DNA from: Geosiphon pyriformis
Taxonomy: Eukaryota > Glomeromycota > Glomeromycetes > Archaeosporales > Geosiphonaceae
Direction of reading: 5' to 3'
Assembly: GCA_016748015.1 (NCBI GenBank)
Contig: JAAOMT010000092.1
Location: forward strand, 1-36,958
DNA length: 36,958 nucleotides
Shown here: positions 1 through 9,315 of the stretch, piece by piece
Numbering within the stretch: position 1 is the stretch's first letter
Layout of the letters: every line of letters starts with the position of its first letter
Translations under genes and position numbers: made by a program
Notes under the pieces: model-generated
The model's input: the letters and a program-made list of their open reading frames with translations, nothing else
What the model was told of the DNA's origin: nothing
Databases searched by the model: none

Positions 1-789
1 TATTGTATAAAATTCTGATGTTTAATTTGGTTTAATTTGGTTTAGTTTGAGTTCAATTAAATTATTAAATCAAACCAAACTTAAACAGAGATTTTGGCTA
101 AATTTTGAACTTAAACTTAAATCAAACTTATAATTATTGAACCTGAATTCAACTTAAATCTAAACAACAAGTTTAGCTCAAAATTTGTAAATATATTAAA
201 TTTAATTATTAAAAATTATATTATATTATTAACAAATTTTTCTTTCAATGGTTTTTGTATTTATGATTAAAAATATTGTGCTGCTTTTATAGTTTTAGGC
301 ATTAAGTAAAATCTTTATATTTGCAATTATATTTCAATGTTTAGAAGCAATAAATGATTTTTGGATTACCAAATAATTACAAATCATATATACAAAACAA
401 AAAAATTGTATTTAATATATCTAAATATCAAATTTTTAATAAAAATAATTTAAATAGATAATTTTTGTAACATACTTTTTATCATACTATTATATTTATT
501 TCTGGTTATTTTTCTAAAAATATAATAATTAATTTTATCAAATTTTTTTTTCTTATTATTATCAAAGTTTGTTTCTAATATAAACTATATAACTAATATT
601 ATAATATTACTAAAATTGCTATTTAACACAAAACTATTATTTAATATGAGTATAATAGCCAATATATACTTTGTTTTAAAGAAAGTACATATTTTAAAAG
701 TTTATTAAAGTCGGAAAATAAAACCATTTAAAAAACAAATAATTTATAATTCTTTTATTTTATTAATATTATTATTCAAAAAAATTTTC
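1..789. other. AT-rich stretch without a gene
   Basis: I see no convincing coding signal on either strand. The left 180 bases hold a repeat built from GTTTAATTTGG-like units and their complements; the rest is low-complexity A/T with short homopolymers. In view of the hyper-AT ghost LINE found elsewhere in the window, this stretch may also be a decayed transposon, but I could not align it to any copy here. Confidence 0.6.
20..180. repeat. AT-rich repeat with inverted arms
   Basis: Repeats of TTTAATTTGGTTT are followed by the complementary motif AAACCAAACTTAAA, so parts of the stretch can fold back on itself. A similar mixture (TTTGGTTTAATTT, AATTTAAACCAAACTTAAA, AACTTAAACAAGTTTA) occurs at 21056-21168. 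It could be a small non-autonomous element or simple low-complexity sequence. Confidence 0.35.
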
Positions 790-1295
790 TTGATTTTTTT
801 TTATTAACATTTTATGAGTGAAGCCCAAACACCATCTAACACAATACATCAAATTAAGTAATCTAAACTAGGCATGAATCATGTATTTTCTATATGTGAC
901 CAGCCACTCAGACCAATCAAAGCAACACTATAAATTTATTATAACAGAAATTGCACTATTAATATCAGCAAAAAAACTACAGAGTGTAAAAAAACCAAAA
1001 CTAACATCATAAGCTTTAGCAATACTAAGCAACCTAATAACACTAACAGAAAATAAAGACAAAAAAACACAAATATTAGAAAGCACAGAATTATTACATT
1101 TAATTAAACATTTTTTCTTCATAAATGCTTTATACTTAGCCTTTATTATCCACACATCAACTTGATGAGCCATCTCCAATTCTTACACCAAATTGACTAT
1201 TTTTATACTAGTAGTTTTAACACATTTGAAAACATAGACAGTTTCTAAACTTTATTTCTTGAACACAAAGTAGTATACATAATGTTATTGAACAT
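790..1295 (-). mobile_element. LINE-1: 5'-truncated 3' end of a LINE
   Basis: Read on the minus strand, this is the last part of the LINE family also present as LINE-2 and LINE-5. It holds the C-terminal codons of ORF2, then a 3' UTR (about 927 down to 800), then an A-rich tail (about 808-787). The 3' UTR aligns base for base over long stretches with LINE-5 35593-35712, including the shared words ATACATGATTCA and GATGTATTGT and an end like GCTCATTAAA (here ACTCATAAAATG). Loss of the 5' part is what incomplete target-primed reverse transcription produces. The upstream edge is near LTR-A1 and is blurred. Confidence 0.75.
928..1255 (-). pseudogene. LINE ORF2 C-terminus (fragment)
   Basis: The frame encodes the extreme C-terminus of the LINE ORF2 protein, downstream of RNase H. 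It aligns without gaps to the end of LINE-5 ORF2: VYVFKCVKTTSIKIVNLV here against VSVFKDSKIANQHIVNFV there, then DVWIIKAKYKAFM against DIWLVHVKHHVFM. A TAA at about 1189-1191 interrupts it, so the apparent start at 1179 is not a real start. No catalytic domain is present and no product is expected. The function of this tail in the LINE protein is unknown to me. Confidence 0.72.
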
Positions 1296-2582
1296 TGTTA
1301 CCCAAGTAAGAAAACCAATTCAAAGTTATAAAGAAAACATGACCAAAAATATAACAACACAAAATAATACAGTATAATATGAAAAAACACAAGATAATAT
1401 GTAATAATATAAGATAATATGTTATAATATAGTATAATACATAATAACATAAAATAACATATTATAACATAGTATAATATATAATAACATAAGATAACGT
1501 GTTATAATATAGTATAACTAGCAATAATGTAGAAAAATGAAATAATAACAGAAATAATAAAACAATCAGAAACAATCTTATAAAACAAAAAAAATATATA
1601 AAAATAAGTAGCTATAGAAGTTAAAAAGACATTTAAACAAGAATCAATTTTTCTCTTCTTTATAATTATTACATCTTACAAAAATAAAAAACTTATTTGA
1701 AAACACAAAAATTATCAATACATAATGATCAATTATCTCATATTTGAATTGAACTAATTTCTATTTTATACTCTTGTTCCAAAACAGATGCTTATAGCAT
1801 AAATGTTCCAAACCTTAATGACCTGAACCAATCACTTTTGATTATAACAATTGACAATACTAATTTATCTTTTTCTATTTTCTTTTTTTTATTTTTTATT
1901 TTTTATTTTTTTATTTTATTCTCTCTTGTAAAGTGGCAACATAGAAAAATTGACTGTTTGGAAATAGATTTTATGATAATCTGGTAAAAAAGAGAAGCTT
2001 TTTTTAAAATTGGATATTAATATTATCTTAGTAGCTTACCAGAAGGACAAAAAAATACCACCAAACTCTAATAACTGTGCTTATTAGCTCAGAAAAGATA
2101 GCTCATATTTACAATAAAAAGTTGTAAAACACAAAAGTAAAAACTCTGTGTTTTATAACTAAAAAACTTTACAGATAAATTCATATCAATCAAAAAGACC
2201 TTCAAAGACTGATAACACTAATACACCAAACAAATCTACCAGAAAAAACCATCAAAAGCTTCTTAGAAACCCAAATTGTAAGCATCAAACATTATCATTA
2301 TACTTCACTAAATTTATCTATAATATTTGGTGCTTTCTGTAAGGTTATAAAAATTCACAGAGACAGAGCATCTTAGAAATTCACAAAAGTAACAATTCTC
2401 AAAATGGTAAAAAAAGATTACTAATTATATGGAAAAACATTATTTTAATACTTTAGACAAGATTTGGGAATACTACTTAAAACTATTACTACTAAAAGAG
2501 AATTTTGTCAATATCTATATGCAAAAATTGACTGTCTATTAAGCTGAGCAACAAATACAAAAAAATTGGAGAACAAATACAC
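1296..2582 (+). repeat. LTR-A1, long terminal repeat of a Ty3/gypsy element
   Basis: This is the first of two direct copies of a 1.3 kb sequence; the second is 2583-3909. The copies align end to end apart from about 50 bases of insertion in the second. The repeat starts TGTTA and ends near CA at 2581. It holds in order a 10-bp-periodic AT array, a TATA-like run near 1595, a short hairpin ATGCT-tat-AGCAT near 1789, a pyrimidine-rich tract (about 1869-1925) and the conserved word AGCTTACCAGAAG. The same order of landmarks occurs in LTR-B. No internal region lies to its left, only LINE-1, so it is a solo LTR or part of a tandem. Confidence 0.7.
1361..1520. repeat. 10-bp-periodic AT array in LTR-A1
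   Basis: About sixteen consecutive 10-base units of the form nnnATAATAT or nnnATAACAT follow one another with almost no slippage. The period is close to one helical turn. The array sits in the upstream (U3) part of the LTR, before the TATA-like run. Confidence 0.8.
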
Positions 2583-2640
2583 TGTTATTCGAGTAGAAAA
2601 ATCAATTTGAAGTTATAAAAAAACGTGATCAGAACATAAT

Positions 2641-2820
2641 ATAACACAGAATAGCACACAATAATATTAAATAATGCATTATAACTTAGAATAGTGTGCA
2701 ATAATATTAGATAATGCATTATAACTTAGGATAGCACAGAATAATATATTACAACGTGGGATAACACAGAATAACACTAAATAATGTGTTATAATATAGG
2801 ATAACTAGTAATAACATAGA
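2641..2820. repeat. 10-bp-periodic AT array in LTR-A2
   Basis: About eighteen 10-base units begin ATAA or ATAG. Superimposed is a longer repeat of about 40 bases: ATAATATTAA-ATAATGCATT-ATAACTTAGA recurs at 2661 and 2701. The array occupies the same place as the one in LTR-A1 but differs in unit content. Confidence 0.8.
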
Positions 2821-2904
2821 AAAATGAAACAATAACAAAAATAACAAAGCAATAGTTAGCAATAACAAAACAATCAGAAGCAATCATGTAAAACCAAAAG
2901 AATG

Positions 2905-2912
2905 TATAAAAG
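2905..2912 (+). promoter_or_regulatory. TATA box of LTR-A2
   Basis: TATAAAAG lies downstream of the periodic array and upstream of the pyrimidine-rich tract. That is the place expected for the LTR promoter, at the U3/R border. The copy in LTR-A1 has decayed to TATATAAAAA. Confidence 0.5.
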
Positions 2913-3204
2913 CAAGTAATTGTAGAAGATAGAAACAGACAGACAGATAGATATAAATTACTAAACAAGAATCCAATATCCATATCCCTTTATTATTTAT
3001 TATATTCTATGTTCATCTTCTGAAATAAATCAATTATTAAAAAATTAGAATCACAAATTCATGTTCTTGAACTTTGTGGAATTCATGTAAATTAACCATT
3101 GTTTCATATTTTCATTCTAGGACAGATGCTTTTAGCATAACTGCCTTAAACTATTCACAATTTGGACCAATTGCTTTTGATTACAGTGATTGATGATACT
3201 AATT

Positions 3205-3270
3205 TATCTTTTTTTTTATTTTCTGTCTTTCTTTTCTTTTCTTTTATTTTTTTTTTATTTTTCTTTTGTG
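3205..3270 (+). other. pyrimidine-rich leader tract in LTR-A2
   Basis: An almost pure T/C run of about 65 bases follows the hairpin and the word GATACTAATTTATC. The equivalent tract is at 1869-1925 in LTR-A1, 9385-9440 in LTR-B1 and 16940-16997 in LTR-B2. Position conservation in diverged LTRs suggests a part of the transcript leader; its role is unknown. Confidence 0.5.
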
Positions 3271-4090
3271 GAGTGGCAACATAGTAAAATCGACTGTCTG
3301 GAAATAGACTTTGTAATAGCTTGGTAAAAAAAGGAAGCTCCTTCTAGGTTTGGAATATTAATATTATCTTGATAGCTTACCAGAAAAGTAAAAAGACAAT
3401 GTCAGACCCTAATAACTGTACTTGTTAGCTCAGAGAAGAAAGCTTATCTTTATAAGAAGTTGCAATCAACAAAAACTTAAAATTCTGTGCCTTATAATCA
3501 AAAAACTCAATGGATAAATTCACAACCAGTAGATAAGATTTTTAGAGACTGATAATTAAGACTAAACCAATAGAATTATGCAAAAGATGTATTACTAATC
3601 ATTAAAAACACCAAACATTACTATTTCTATACCCCACTAAGTTTACCTGTAATATTTAGTGCTCTCTGTGAGGTTATAAATCCACAGAAACAGAACACTC
3701 CAGAAATTCACAAAAGTGGCAACTATTAGAACAGTAGGAAAAAACCACTCTCTATATAGAAGAGCATTATTTCAATATTTTTAAAAAGACTTAGAAATAC
3801 TAGCAGAAACTATTTATGCAGAAAGTGATTTTTGTAACTATATTAATGCAAAAATTAACTGGTTATTAGGCCACACAACCAACACAGAAAAACTGGAAGA
3901 ACAAATCCATTAAAGCTTATTAGAATACTTAACAGCCACAACTATCTGAACAATTGCTAAAACTCTGTGCATAATTAATACAGACATTAAATATTACATG
4001 GCAAAATGATTCCCTTAAGTACAACAATCAGTAAAATCCGACCCTAAGAAATATGAAGACAAATCCAACAATTTTGCAACTGCCCAAGCC

Positions 4091-4648
4091 AAGTTCACAG
4101 TTAACAAGAAACCAAGATTCCTCTTCCCAACAACTTTATCATATTATCAAACACTTTAAAGTAGAATTGTATTCAATCTACCTCAGAAAACCCAGTCAGA
4201 AACACTATAAACTCCTGGAAATTCACACCTCTGAGATTAACACAGTTAGACCAAATTATTAAAAAAATACAGATTGTTGTTTGGAAATTTTACTCCAATA
4301 ATTAATAAAACAGATGGAAATACATTGACATAAGAACCACTACCAACTAAACCCTTGACCAAATTATCAACTACTCTCTCTGAAGAAACAGCTATTCTTT
4401 AATTCATTGGAAAAATTAACAAAAAGAAACAACCAGAATTAACACCAGGAAAACACTCTGACATGCAAACACCAAACCTTTTAACATTAAACAGTAAGAT
4501 TCCACCTACTTATCAGATCATGGCTTATTGAGATATCACCAAATTAAAGAAATTCTCTGGTAAAAAAGATAATGTATATACATAGATCGTGGAAGCCAAG
4601 GAAGTCATCACTGCCAACAATTGGAATAAGAATAGGACCTGAAAACAA
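4091..4648 (+). pseudogene. Ty3-1 gag, N-terminal part fused to pol
   Basis: The frame that begins at or before 4091 carries scattered stops but ends with a recognisable capsid-start signature: a DITKLKKFSGKKDNVYT segment followed by IVEAKEVITANNW, the FSG..D..W..A motif typical of retrotransposon gag capsids. The tryptophan after NVYT is now TAG. Immediately after this segment, in the same frame and with no spacer, comes sequence that in Ty3-2 lies beyond the protease. About 1.5-2 kb of gag and protease coding DNA has therefore been removed in frame. The true gag start cannot be fixed. Confidence 0.55.
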
Positions 4649-5120
4649 ATGTTACAACAATTGGATGGGTATCCTCATAATGAACATAAGATTTGGAGAA
4701 TGGCAAGTGCAAAAACAGAGAGTGCTAAAATCAAGGAATTATTGGAATTCAAAAACAATCCCTTATCTCTTCCAGAACCTGAATATATCATAACTTTTGA
4801 CATCTTTGGCAACATTGAGAACAATTCAGAATATTTCTATGAGCACTATCAGAATTTGGCACTGACTAGAAAAGAGCAGAAACAGAGGCTAGCTGACCTA
4901 AACACAAAACTATGCAATTATTGTTTGATCTCTTGTTACTTTTAGTACTGTGACAAATGTGATATTATGTTCAATCTGCTTCTAAGAAAACTATACCTAA
5001 TCACCAAACTATCGGAATTCAAGGTAGAAAAGAAATTAATTACTGAGAACATATTGTTTCAAGATCCAACTGAGAATACCAAAACAGAACAGTATTTCGC
5101 ATATTCTGACCTATCCAAAG
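4649..5120 (+). pseudogene. Ty3-1 cysteine-rich pol module
   Basis: A stretch of about 150 codons in the same frame as gag matches the segment between protease and dUTPase in Ty3-2. It starts with LDGYPHNEHKIWRMA (Ty3-2: LDSCPHNDNKIWQMA). Near 4913-4963 it holds a cysteine cluster spaced C-x2-C-x3-C-x4-C-x2-C, one x being a TAG. The same spacing is found in Ty3-2 at 11832-11882. The spacing suggests metal binding. I do not recognise the domain. The first cysteine pairs present in Ty3-2 (11270-11420) were lost here with the gag/protease deletion. Confidence 0.55.
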
Positions 5121-5640
5121 AATTAGAATTAAAATGGTACAGTGACAATAAGGAAAGAATCTGTCCCAAAAGAGTGCATGACATTGATGCTGGTTTTGAC
5201 CTACAATATCTGAACAATCACCTATAATTATAGTTCCACATTTTCTTGTAAAAATAGATCTTAAGATAGCATTAGAAATTCCTGTTAGTACAATAGTACA
5301 AGTTGCCTCTTAATTTAATCTAGCCAAAAAAAAATCAATGTAAAGAGAGGAATTATCAATGCTGGTTACATGAAAAACATTATAGTGATGCTACAAAACA
5401 ATTTGAACAAACTCTACAAAATAGAATCACAAGAAAAGATTGTCCAAGCTATCTTTTTACCCCTAATCAAAATACTCCAATTAACTCCAGTAACAATCTG
5501 AGAAGAATTAGACCTCACTGTCTAAGAAATCAACAGATTTGAATCAAGTAGAAAAGAAAATGTACCAATTAATTTCATGGAGAAAGATAGTGACCAGGTA
5601 GAACTTATCTACACCAATACAGTTATCTCTATCCCCCCTT
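5120..5640 (+). pseudogene. Ty3-1 dUTPase-like domain
   Basis: dUTPase hydrolyses dUTP to dUMP and pyrophosphate, which limits uracil in new DNA. Motif 1 reads HDIDAGFDL (5177-5203). After a frameshift the core reads DLKIALEIP near 5251. Motif 2 has decayed to S-stop-FNLAKK. A second frameshift lies in a nine-A run near 5327. Motif 3 is RGIINAGY (5346 onward), motif 4 is EKIVQAIFLPL (near 5433) and motif 5 is eroded to INRFESSRKENVP. From 5337 the frame runs on into RT, so the domain is part of the pol polyprotein. Two frameshifts and several stops make it inactive. Confidence 0.7.
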
Positions 5641-7410
5641 ACCAACAATACATCCTTAAGGTGAATTGAAAGATCCAAGATTAAGCCCTGTTATTTGAAG
5701 CCAATCCTGAAATCTGTTCCCTAGCCAATATTGCTAACTTATACCTACTGGCCAAAGTCCATAAACACTTCAAAATCTCTATCCACAATCTCATAGAAGA
5801 TGTAATTGAAATTTCTGAAGGAATTTTCATTGGTTTCATTTCACTAGACATCCAACATTTCGAAAAATCCCAGCCCATTTCAGATTTCACACAGCTATTC
5901 TTATTTTGTGATATTACCTCACAAGTATAAAACTTGCCAAAAGAAAATTACTTGTTCATGCCAGAAAAAATTGACAAACTACACTTAGAAAACCTGAGTA
6001 CTCCTCAGCAAATGCAACTTAAGGTTCTCTTGAATCAATATGCCAATGTCTTTGCCAGTGAAAATGAGTTTGGATGCATCAACATCATGAAGCATTAGAT
6101 TGATATAAGAGACACTCAACCTATTAAACAACAAACTTACCAAGTACCCCCATTTGGTAACAATTTTATTAAACAAGAAGTTTAACAAATGCTTAACAAT
6201 AGCTTAATCAAAGAATTATTAAGCCCTTGGTTCTCTTCAGTAGTTTTGGTTACCAAGAAAAACAAAAAGATATGATTCTACATGGATTACTGAAAATTAA
6301 ATAGCATCACATGAAAAGATAGTTACCCCACTCCCTTCATCCAAAAAATTCTGAACAATCTAAAAAAAAAGAAAGAGTTCTCATTATTAGACTTAGCCAG
6401 CAAATATTGGCAGGTCAAAATAAATCTCAAAGATAAAAAAAAAATGGCATTTACCACTTGAGATAGAAACTTCAAGTTCAATATAATGTCTTTCAGACTC
6501 TGCAATGCTCCTGCTACATTCCAATGCCTTATGAACATTGTGTATAAAGGAATTTTTTGGAAATTAATTATAGTTTACTTAGACAACACAAATGTGTTCT
6601 TTAAAACATTCGACAATTATCTACTGCACCTTTAACAAGTCTTCAAACATCTTTGAAATGCCAGATTAAAACTTAATTCCAAGAAATGTTTCTTTGGAAA
6701 AACTGAGTTGAAATTTTTAAGACATGCAATTAGCAAAAATAGAGTCAAATCCAACCTGGACAAGGTCCAAAAAGTTAAAGATTTTTTAGTTCCAATTAAT
6801 TTTCAAGAGTTACAAAGATTTTTAGGATTACCAAAATACTACCACCAATTTGTCAAAGAGTTTTCAACTATTGCAAAACCTCTTCATCATTTGTTGTCCA
6901 AATATATGTTATACCTATAAAAAAATGACCAACAAAAAGCATTCAATTATCTTAAGCAGCAATTGATCACATCCCCAATTCTGATTTACTCAGATTTCAC
7001 TAAATAGTTTATTGTTGCTATAGATGTCTTGAAAAATGCTTTAGGAGCAATCTTATCACAAATAGGACCAGACAATAGAAAACATCCAATTGTTTACACC
7101 AGTTGCAGCACTAGTCCAGCAGAAAAAAATTACAGCACAACAGATCTGGAATGTTTTGCCATTTATTGGGCCATACAGACATAGAAACATTACCTTGGCT
7201 TGTTCTTTAACCTATATACTAATCATAAAGGACTTGTTTGGTTACTTAACAATCCACAACTGGAAAAAAAATATGCAAGATGGAGTACTTATCTGCAACA
7301 ATTCTTACTCAAAGTCCATTACAAAGAAAGATCCAAGAACACCAATGCTGACAGTTTGTCAAGGATGCCACAAACCTAATCCCAGACCCATAGACACACT
7401 CACTTATCAA
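5640..7410 (+). pseudogene. Ty3-1 reverse transcriptase and RNase H
   Basis: One frame (position mod 3 = 0) runs through a spacer, RT and RNase H with about a dozen stops. The RT shows the primer-grip region with NSLIKELLSPWFSSVVLV, then F.MDY.KLN (both flanking arginines are TGA), LLDLASKYWQVKI, and FRLCNAPATFQ. The active site reads YLDN instead of YLDD (Asn codon 6585-6587), so one catalytic aspartate is gone. The thumb has RFLGLPKYYHQFVKEFS. RNase H shows IDVLKNALGAILSQ, AEKNYSTTDLECFAIYWA, YTNHKGLVWLL and NADSLSRMP. The last Asp of the YTDH motif has also become Asn. Confidence 0.88.
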
Positions 7411-7579
7411 TGACTACATCAGTACCTATTGACATTATGTTTCAAGGAGATATTATCTCAACAGGAACAAAGTACCATATAAAAACAAGCCTGAAATTAT
7501 TTTATTCAAAACAACCAACTATATTGACAAAAACACCAAAACTGCCTTATTCCACAACAAGTTATAAAGAACAATAAAA

Positions 7580-8340
7580 AGAAAACTATATTACATAGTA
7601 TGTATTCTGATCCAATCACAGGATATTTTAACAAAGATGCTACTCTCAAAAGAACACTAAATTTATACTATTAGCCAATAATATACAAAAACATTTTCAA
7701 ATATATGCTCAATTGTGATTTATGCCAGCAAAGAGGAGAAACAAGATCAACAGAACCACTTCAACCTATTTCAGTTGGAAATCTATTTGATAAAATTGGG
7801 ATCAATTTGGTTGGACCTCTCTCAATTACATTTTAAAAAAATTATTATATCACTGTAGCCATAGACTATCTTACAAAATGGCCAGAAGCCAAAGCAATCC
7901 AAGTGGCTGATGCCAAAACAGTAACTAAATTTGTGCATCAAAACCTAATTTGCCAATATAGATGCTTAAAAAAATTATTATCTGATCAGGGAACACATTT
8001 TGTTAATAATATGCTAACTGAACTAAGCCAACAGTTTAGAATAAAGCAACTTTTATTGTCACCATACCACCTACAAATGAATGAACTGGTAGAACAATTT
8101 AACTAAACACTGTGTGAAGCATTAACAAAAATAAGTCATGAAAATAAACAAGAATAGGACTTATTCATATCTTTTGTACTCTTTGCATACCAAATATTAA
8201 AACAAAATATAACTCAGTTCACACTCTTCAAACTAGTCTATAGAAGAAAAGCTATGTTACTGATTAAATGAGTGATACCATTATACCCAAATCATTATTA
8301 TCAACACCAATATGTTAAATTGAACAACTAAAAAAATATA
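7580..8340 (+). pseudogene. Ty3-1 integrase
   Basis: The reading frame shifts between RNase H and integrase. An HH-CC zinc-binding region is visible around 7590-7740, ending CDLCQQ. The catalytic core reads IGINLVGPL, so the first Asp of the D,D-35-E triad is Asn (7804-7806). The second Asp (SDQGTHF, 7984-7986) and the Glu (ELVEQFN, 8092-8094) are kept. This is the reverse of the losses in Ty3-2. Several stops follow, and the C-terminal part is poorly preserved. Confidence 0.82.
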
Positions 8341-8375
8341 AAAACATGGTAGACATGACAAAAGACAGCAGAAAA

Positions 8376-8994
8376 ATGAAAATTACCAACAACATCTACT
8401 TATTAGCACAACAACTCTTTCAACTGATACAACAACAAGAGATAGAAATTACAATTAATCAACAAACTATTAGATATAAAAACACCAAAAAGAAACCATG
8501 AGATAAAGTATAGAAAAAAACAGAAAACATTATTGACAAAATAATTACAAAGGTGAAATTGGCAATAGAAGCACAACCAAAAGTCACCCAATATTAAGAG
8601 TTAACAATAGAAACATGAAATTAGTGGACACAACAATTTTCAAGAAACTTTTGCTATTTCTACTTAAAACAACATCTAAATATTTAGAACTTATATACAG
8701 ATAAAACAAAATACAACAATACTACAACAACTAGAGAAATTTGTGGGAAATAATAATCTAATAATACAAGCAAGAGTCATCTATTGATTACATACTAGAT
8801 TTTAAGACCAACCTGAAATCTTACTTAATTCAGCAATAGACACTATCACTATTAACCAAATGAGAAAAATAACTAATGCCCAATTTAAAGAATTACAGAA
8901 CAAGATAACTCAAGTAATTCTTGAAAAAAAAGTTCAAAAAATACTTAAAGATGAAAAACTAGAATTAGGAAATCTCAATAGAACTCAACATTAA
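8376..8994 (+). pseudogene. Ty3-1 C-terminal extension of unknown function
   Basis: A Q-, K-, I- and N-rich stretch begins MKITNNIYLLAQQLFQLIQQ. It ends with GNLNRTQH-like residues just before the polypurine tract. It aligns along its length with 15838-16467 of Ty3-2. It has lost about 16 bases near 8715 and has several stops. It lies where chromodomain or env-like additions sit in other Ty3 elements, but I see no chromodomain, membrane segment or signal peptide. In the intact family it could be the pol C-terminus or a separate ORF. Confidence 0.6.
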
Positions 8995-9008
8995 AAAAAA
9001 AGAAATAA
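8992..9008 (+). promoter_or_regulatory. polypurine tract of Ty3-1
   Basis: A purine-rich run (nine A's, then GAAATAA) directly precedes TGTTAC of LTR-B1. It is the expected plus-strand primer site. The same place in Ty3-2 reads AAAAGGAAAGAATAA. Confidence 0.6.
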
Positions 9009-9170
9009 TGTTACTTATAGAATATAAGAAGTATATTAGTATATAAATTAGCCAATTAGTAGCTATAGTAAATATGGAATTCCAGGATTTCTTTCAAAAA
9101 AATTGCAGGATTCCAGAAATTCTAGGATTTCTGGTGTGAAAAATTGAGAAATTGAAGAATCTCAATTATG

Positions 9171-9178
9171 TATATATA
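9171..9178 (+). promoter_or_regulatory. TATA box of LTR-B1
   Basis: TATATATA follows the minisatellite and the word CTCAATTATG. All three LTR-B copies keep a TATA run at this place (16725-16732 and 32434-32445). Confidence 0.5.
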
Positions 9179-9290
9179 GTGATAGCATTAGAAAAAAAAA
9201 AAACAGATCTTTTAGTTTAGATTTAATCTAAGCAATCTTTCCATTCACAAATATTATTAAATAACTATTTACTATCTCAATCTATTTTCT

Positions 9291-9315
9291 ACTATCAATA
9301 CTTCATGTTAATAGT
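9291..9315 (+). other. LTR-B1 hairpin
   Basis: ACTATCAATA, a five-base loop, then TGTTAATAGT form a ten-pair stem with one C-A mismatch and one possible G-U. The stem is perfect in the two other LTR-B copies, where one pair has changed on both sides. Confidence 0.5.

Larger units (their letters stand above)
2583..3909 (+). repeat. LTR-A2, 5' LTR of Ty3-1
   Basis: This second copy of the LTR-A repeat directly follows the first, with about one base between the CA-like end of copy 1 and this TGTTA. It lies immediately upstream of the Ty3-1 internal region and so serves as its 5' LTR. Copy 1 and copy 2 share the array, TATA box, hairpin (ATGCT-ttt-AGCAT near 3125), pyrimidine tract and the stretch AGCTTACCAGAA. 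The 3' boundary (about 3909, possibly 3934 at a TTAACA) is uncertain because copy 1 stops where copy 2 begins. I found no TGG primer-binding site after it. Confidence 0.68.
3910..9008 (+). mobile_element. Ty3-1: Ty3/gypsy internal region, defective
   Basis: The domain order visible is gag N-terminal part, cysteine-rich module, dUTPase, spacer, RT, RNase H, integrase, C-terminal Q/K-rich extension, polypurine tract. The end of gag, the nucleocapsid knuckle and the protease are missing. The order RT-RNase H-integrase marks it as Ty3/gypsy rather than Ty1/copia. It is bounded by LTR-A2 on the left and by LTR-B1, of another LTR subtype, on the right. Its protein is clearly related to Ty3-2 throughout. 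Confidence 0.85.

Noticed and set aside
2789-2983. A 64-codon minus-strand open frame with hydrophobic, signal-like sequence.
   Set aside because: It lies inside LTR-A2 over the AT array, is not kept open in LTR-A1, and its composition follows the AT repeat.
7090-7413. A 107-codon open frame in Ty3-1.
   Set aside because: It is the wrong frame over RNase H. The overlapping frame mod 0 holds the conserved RNase H motifs.
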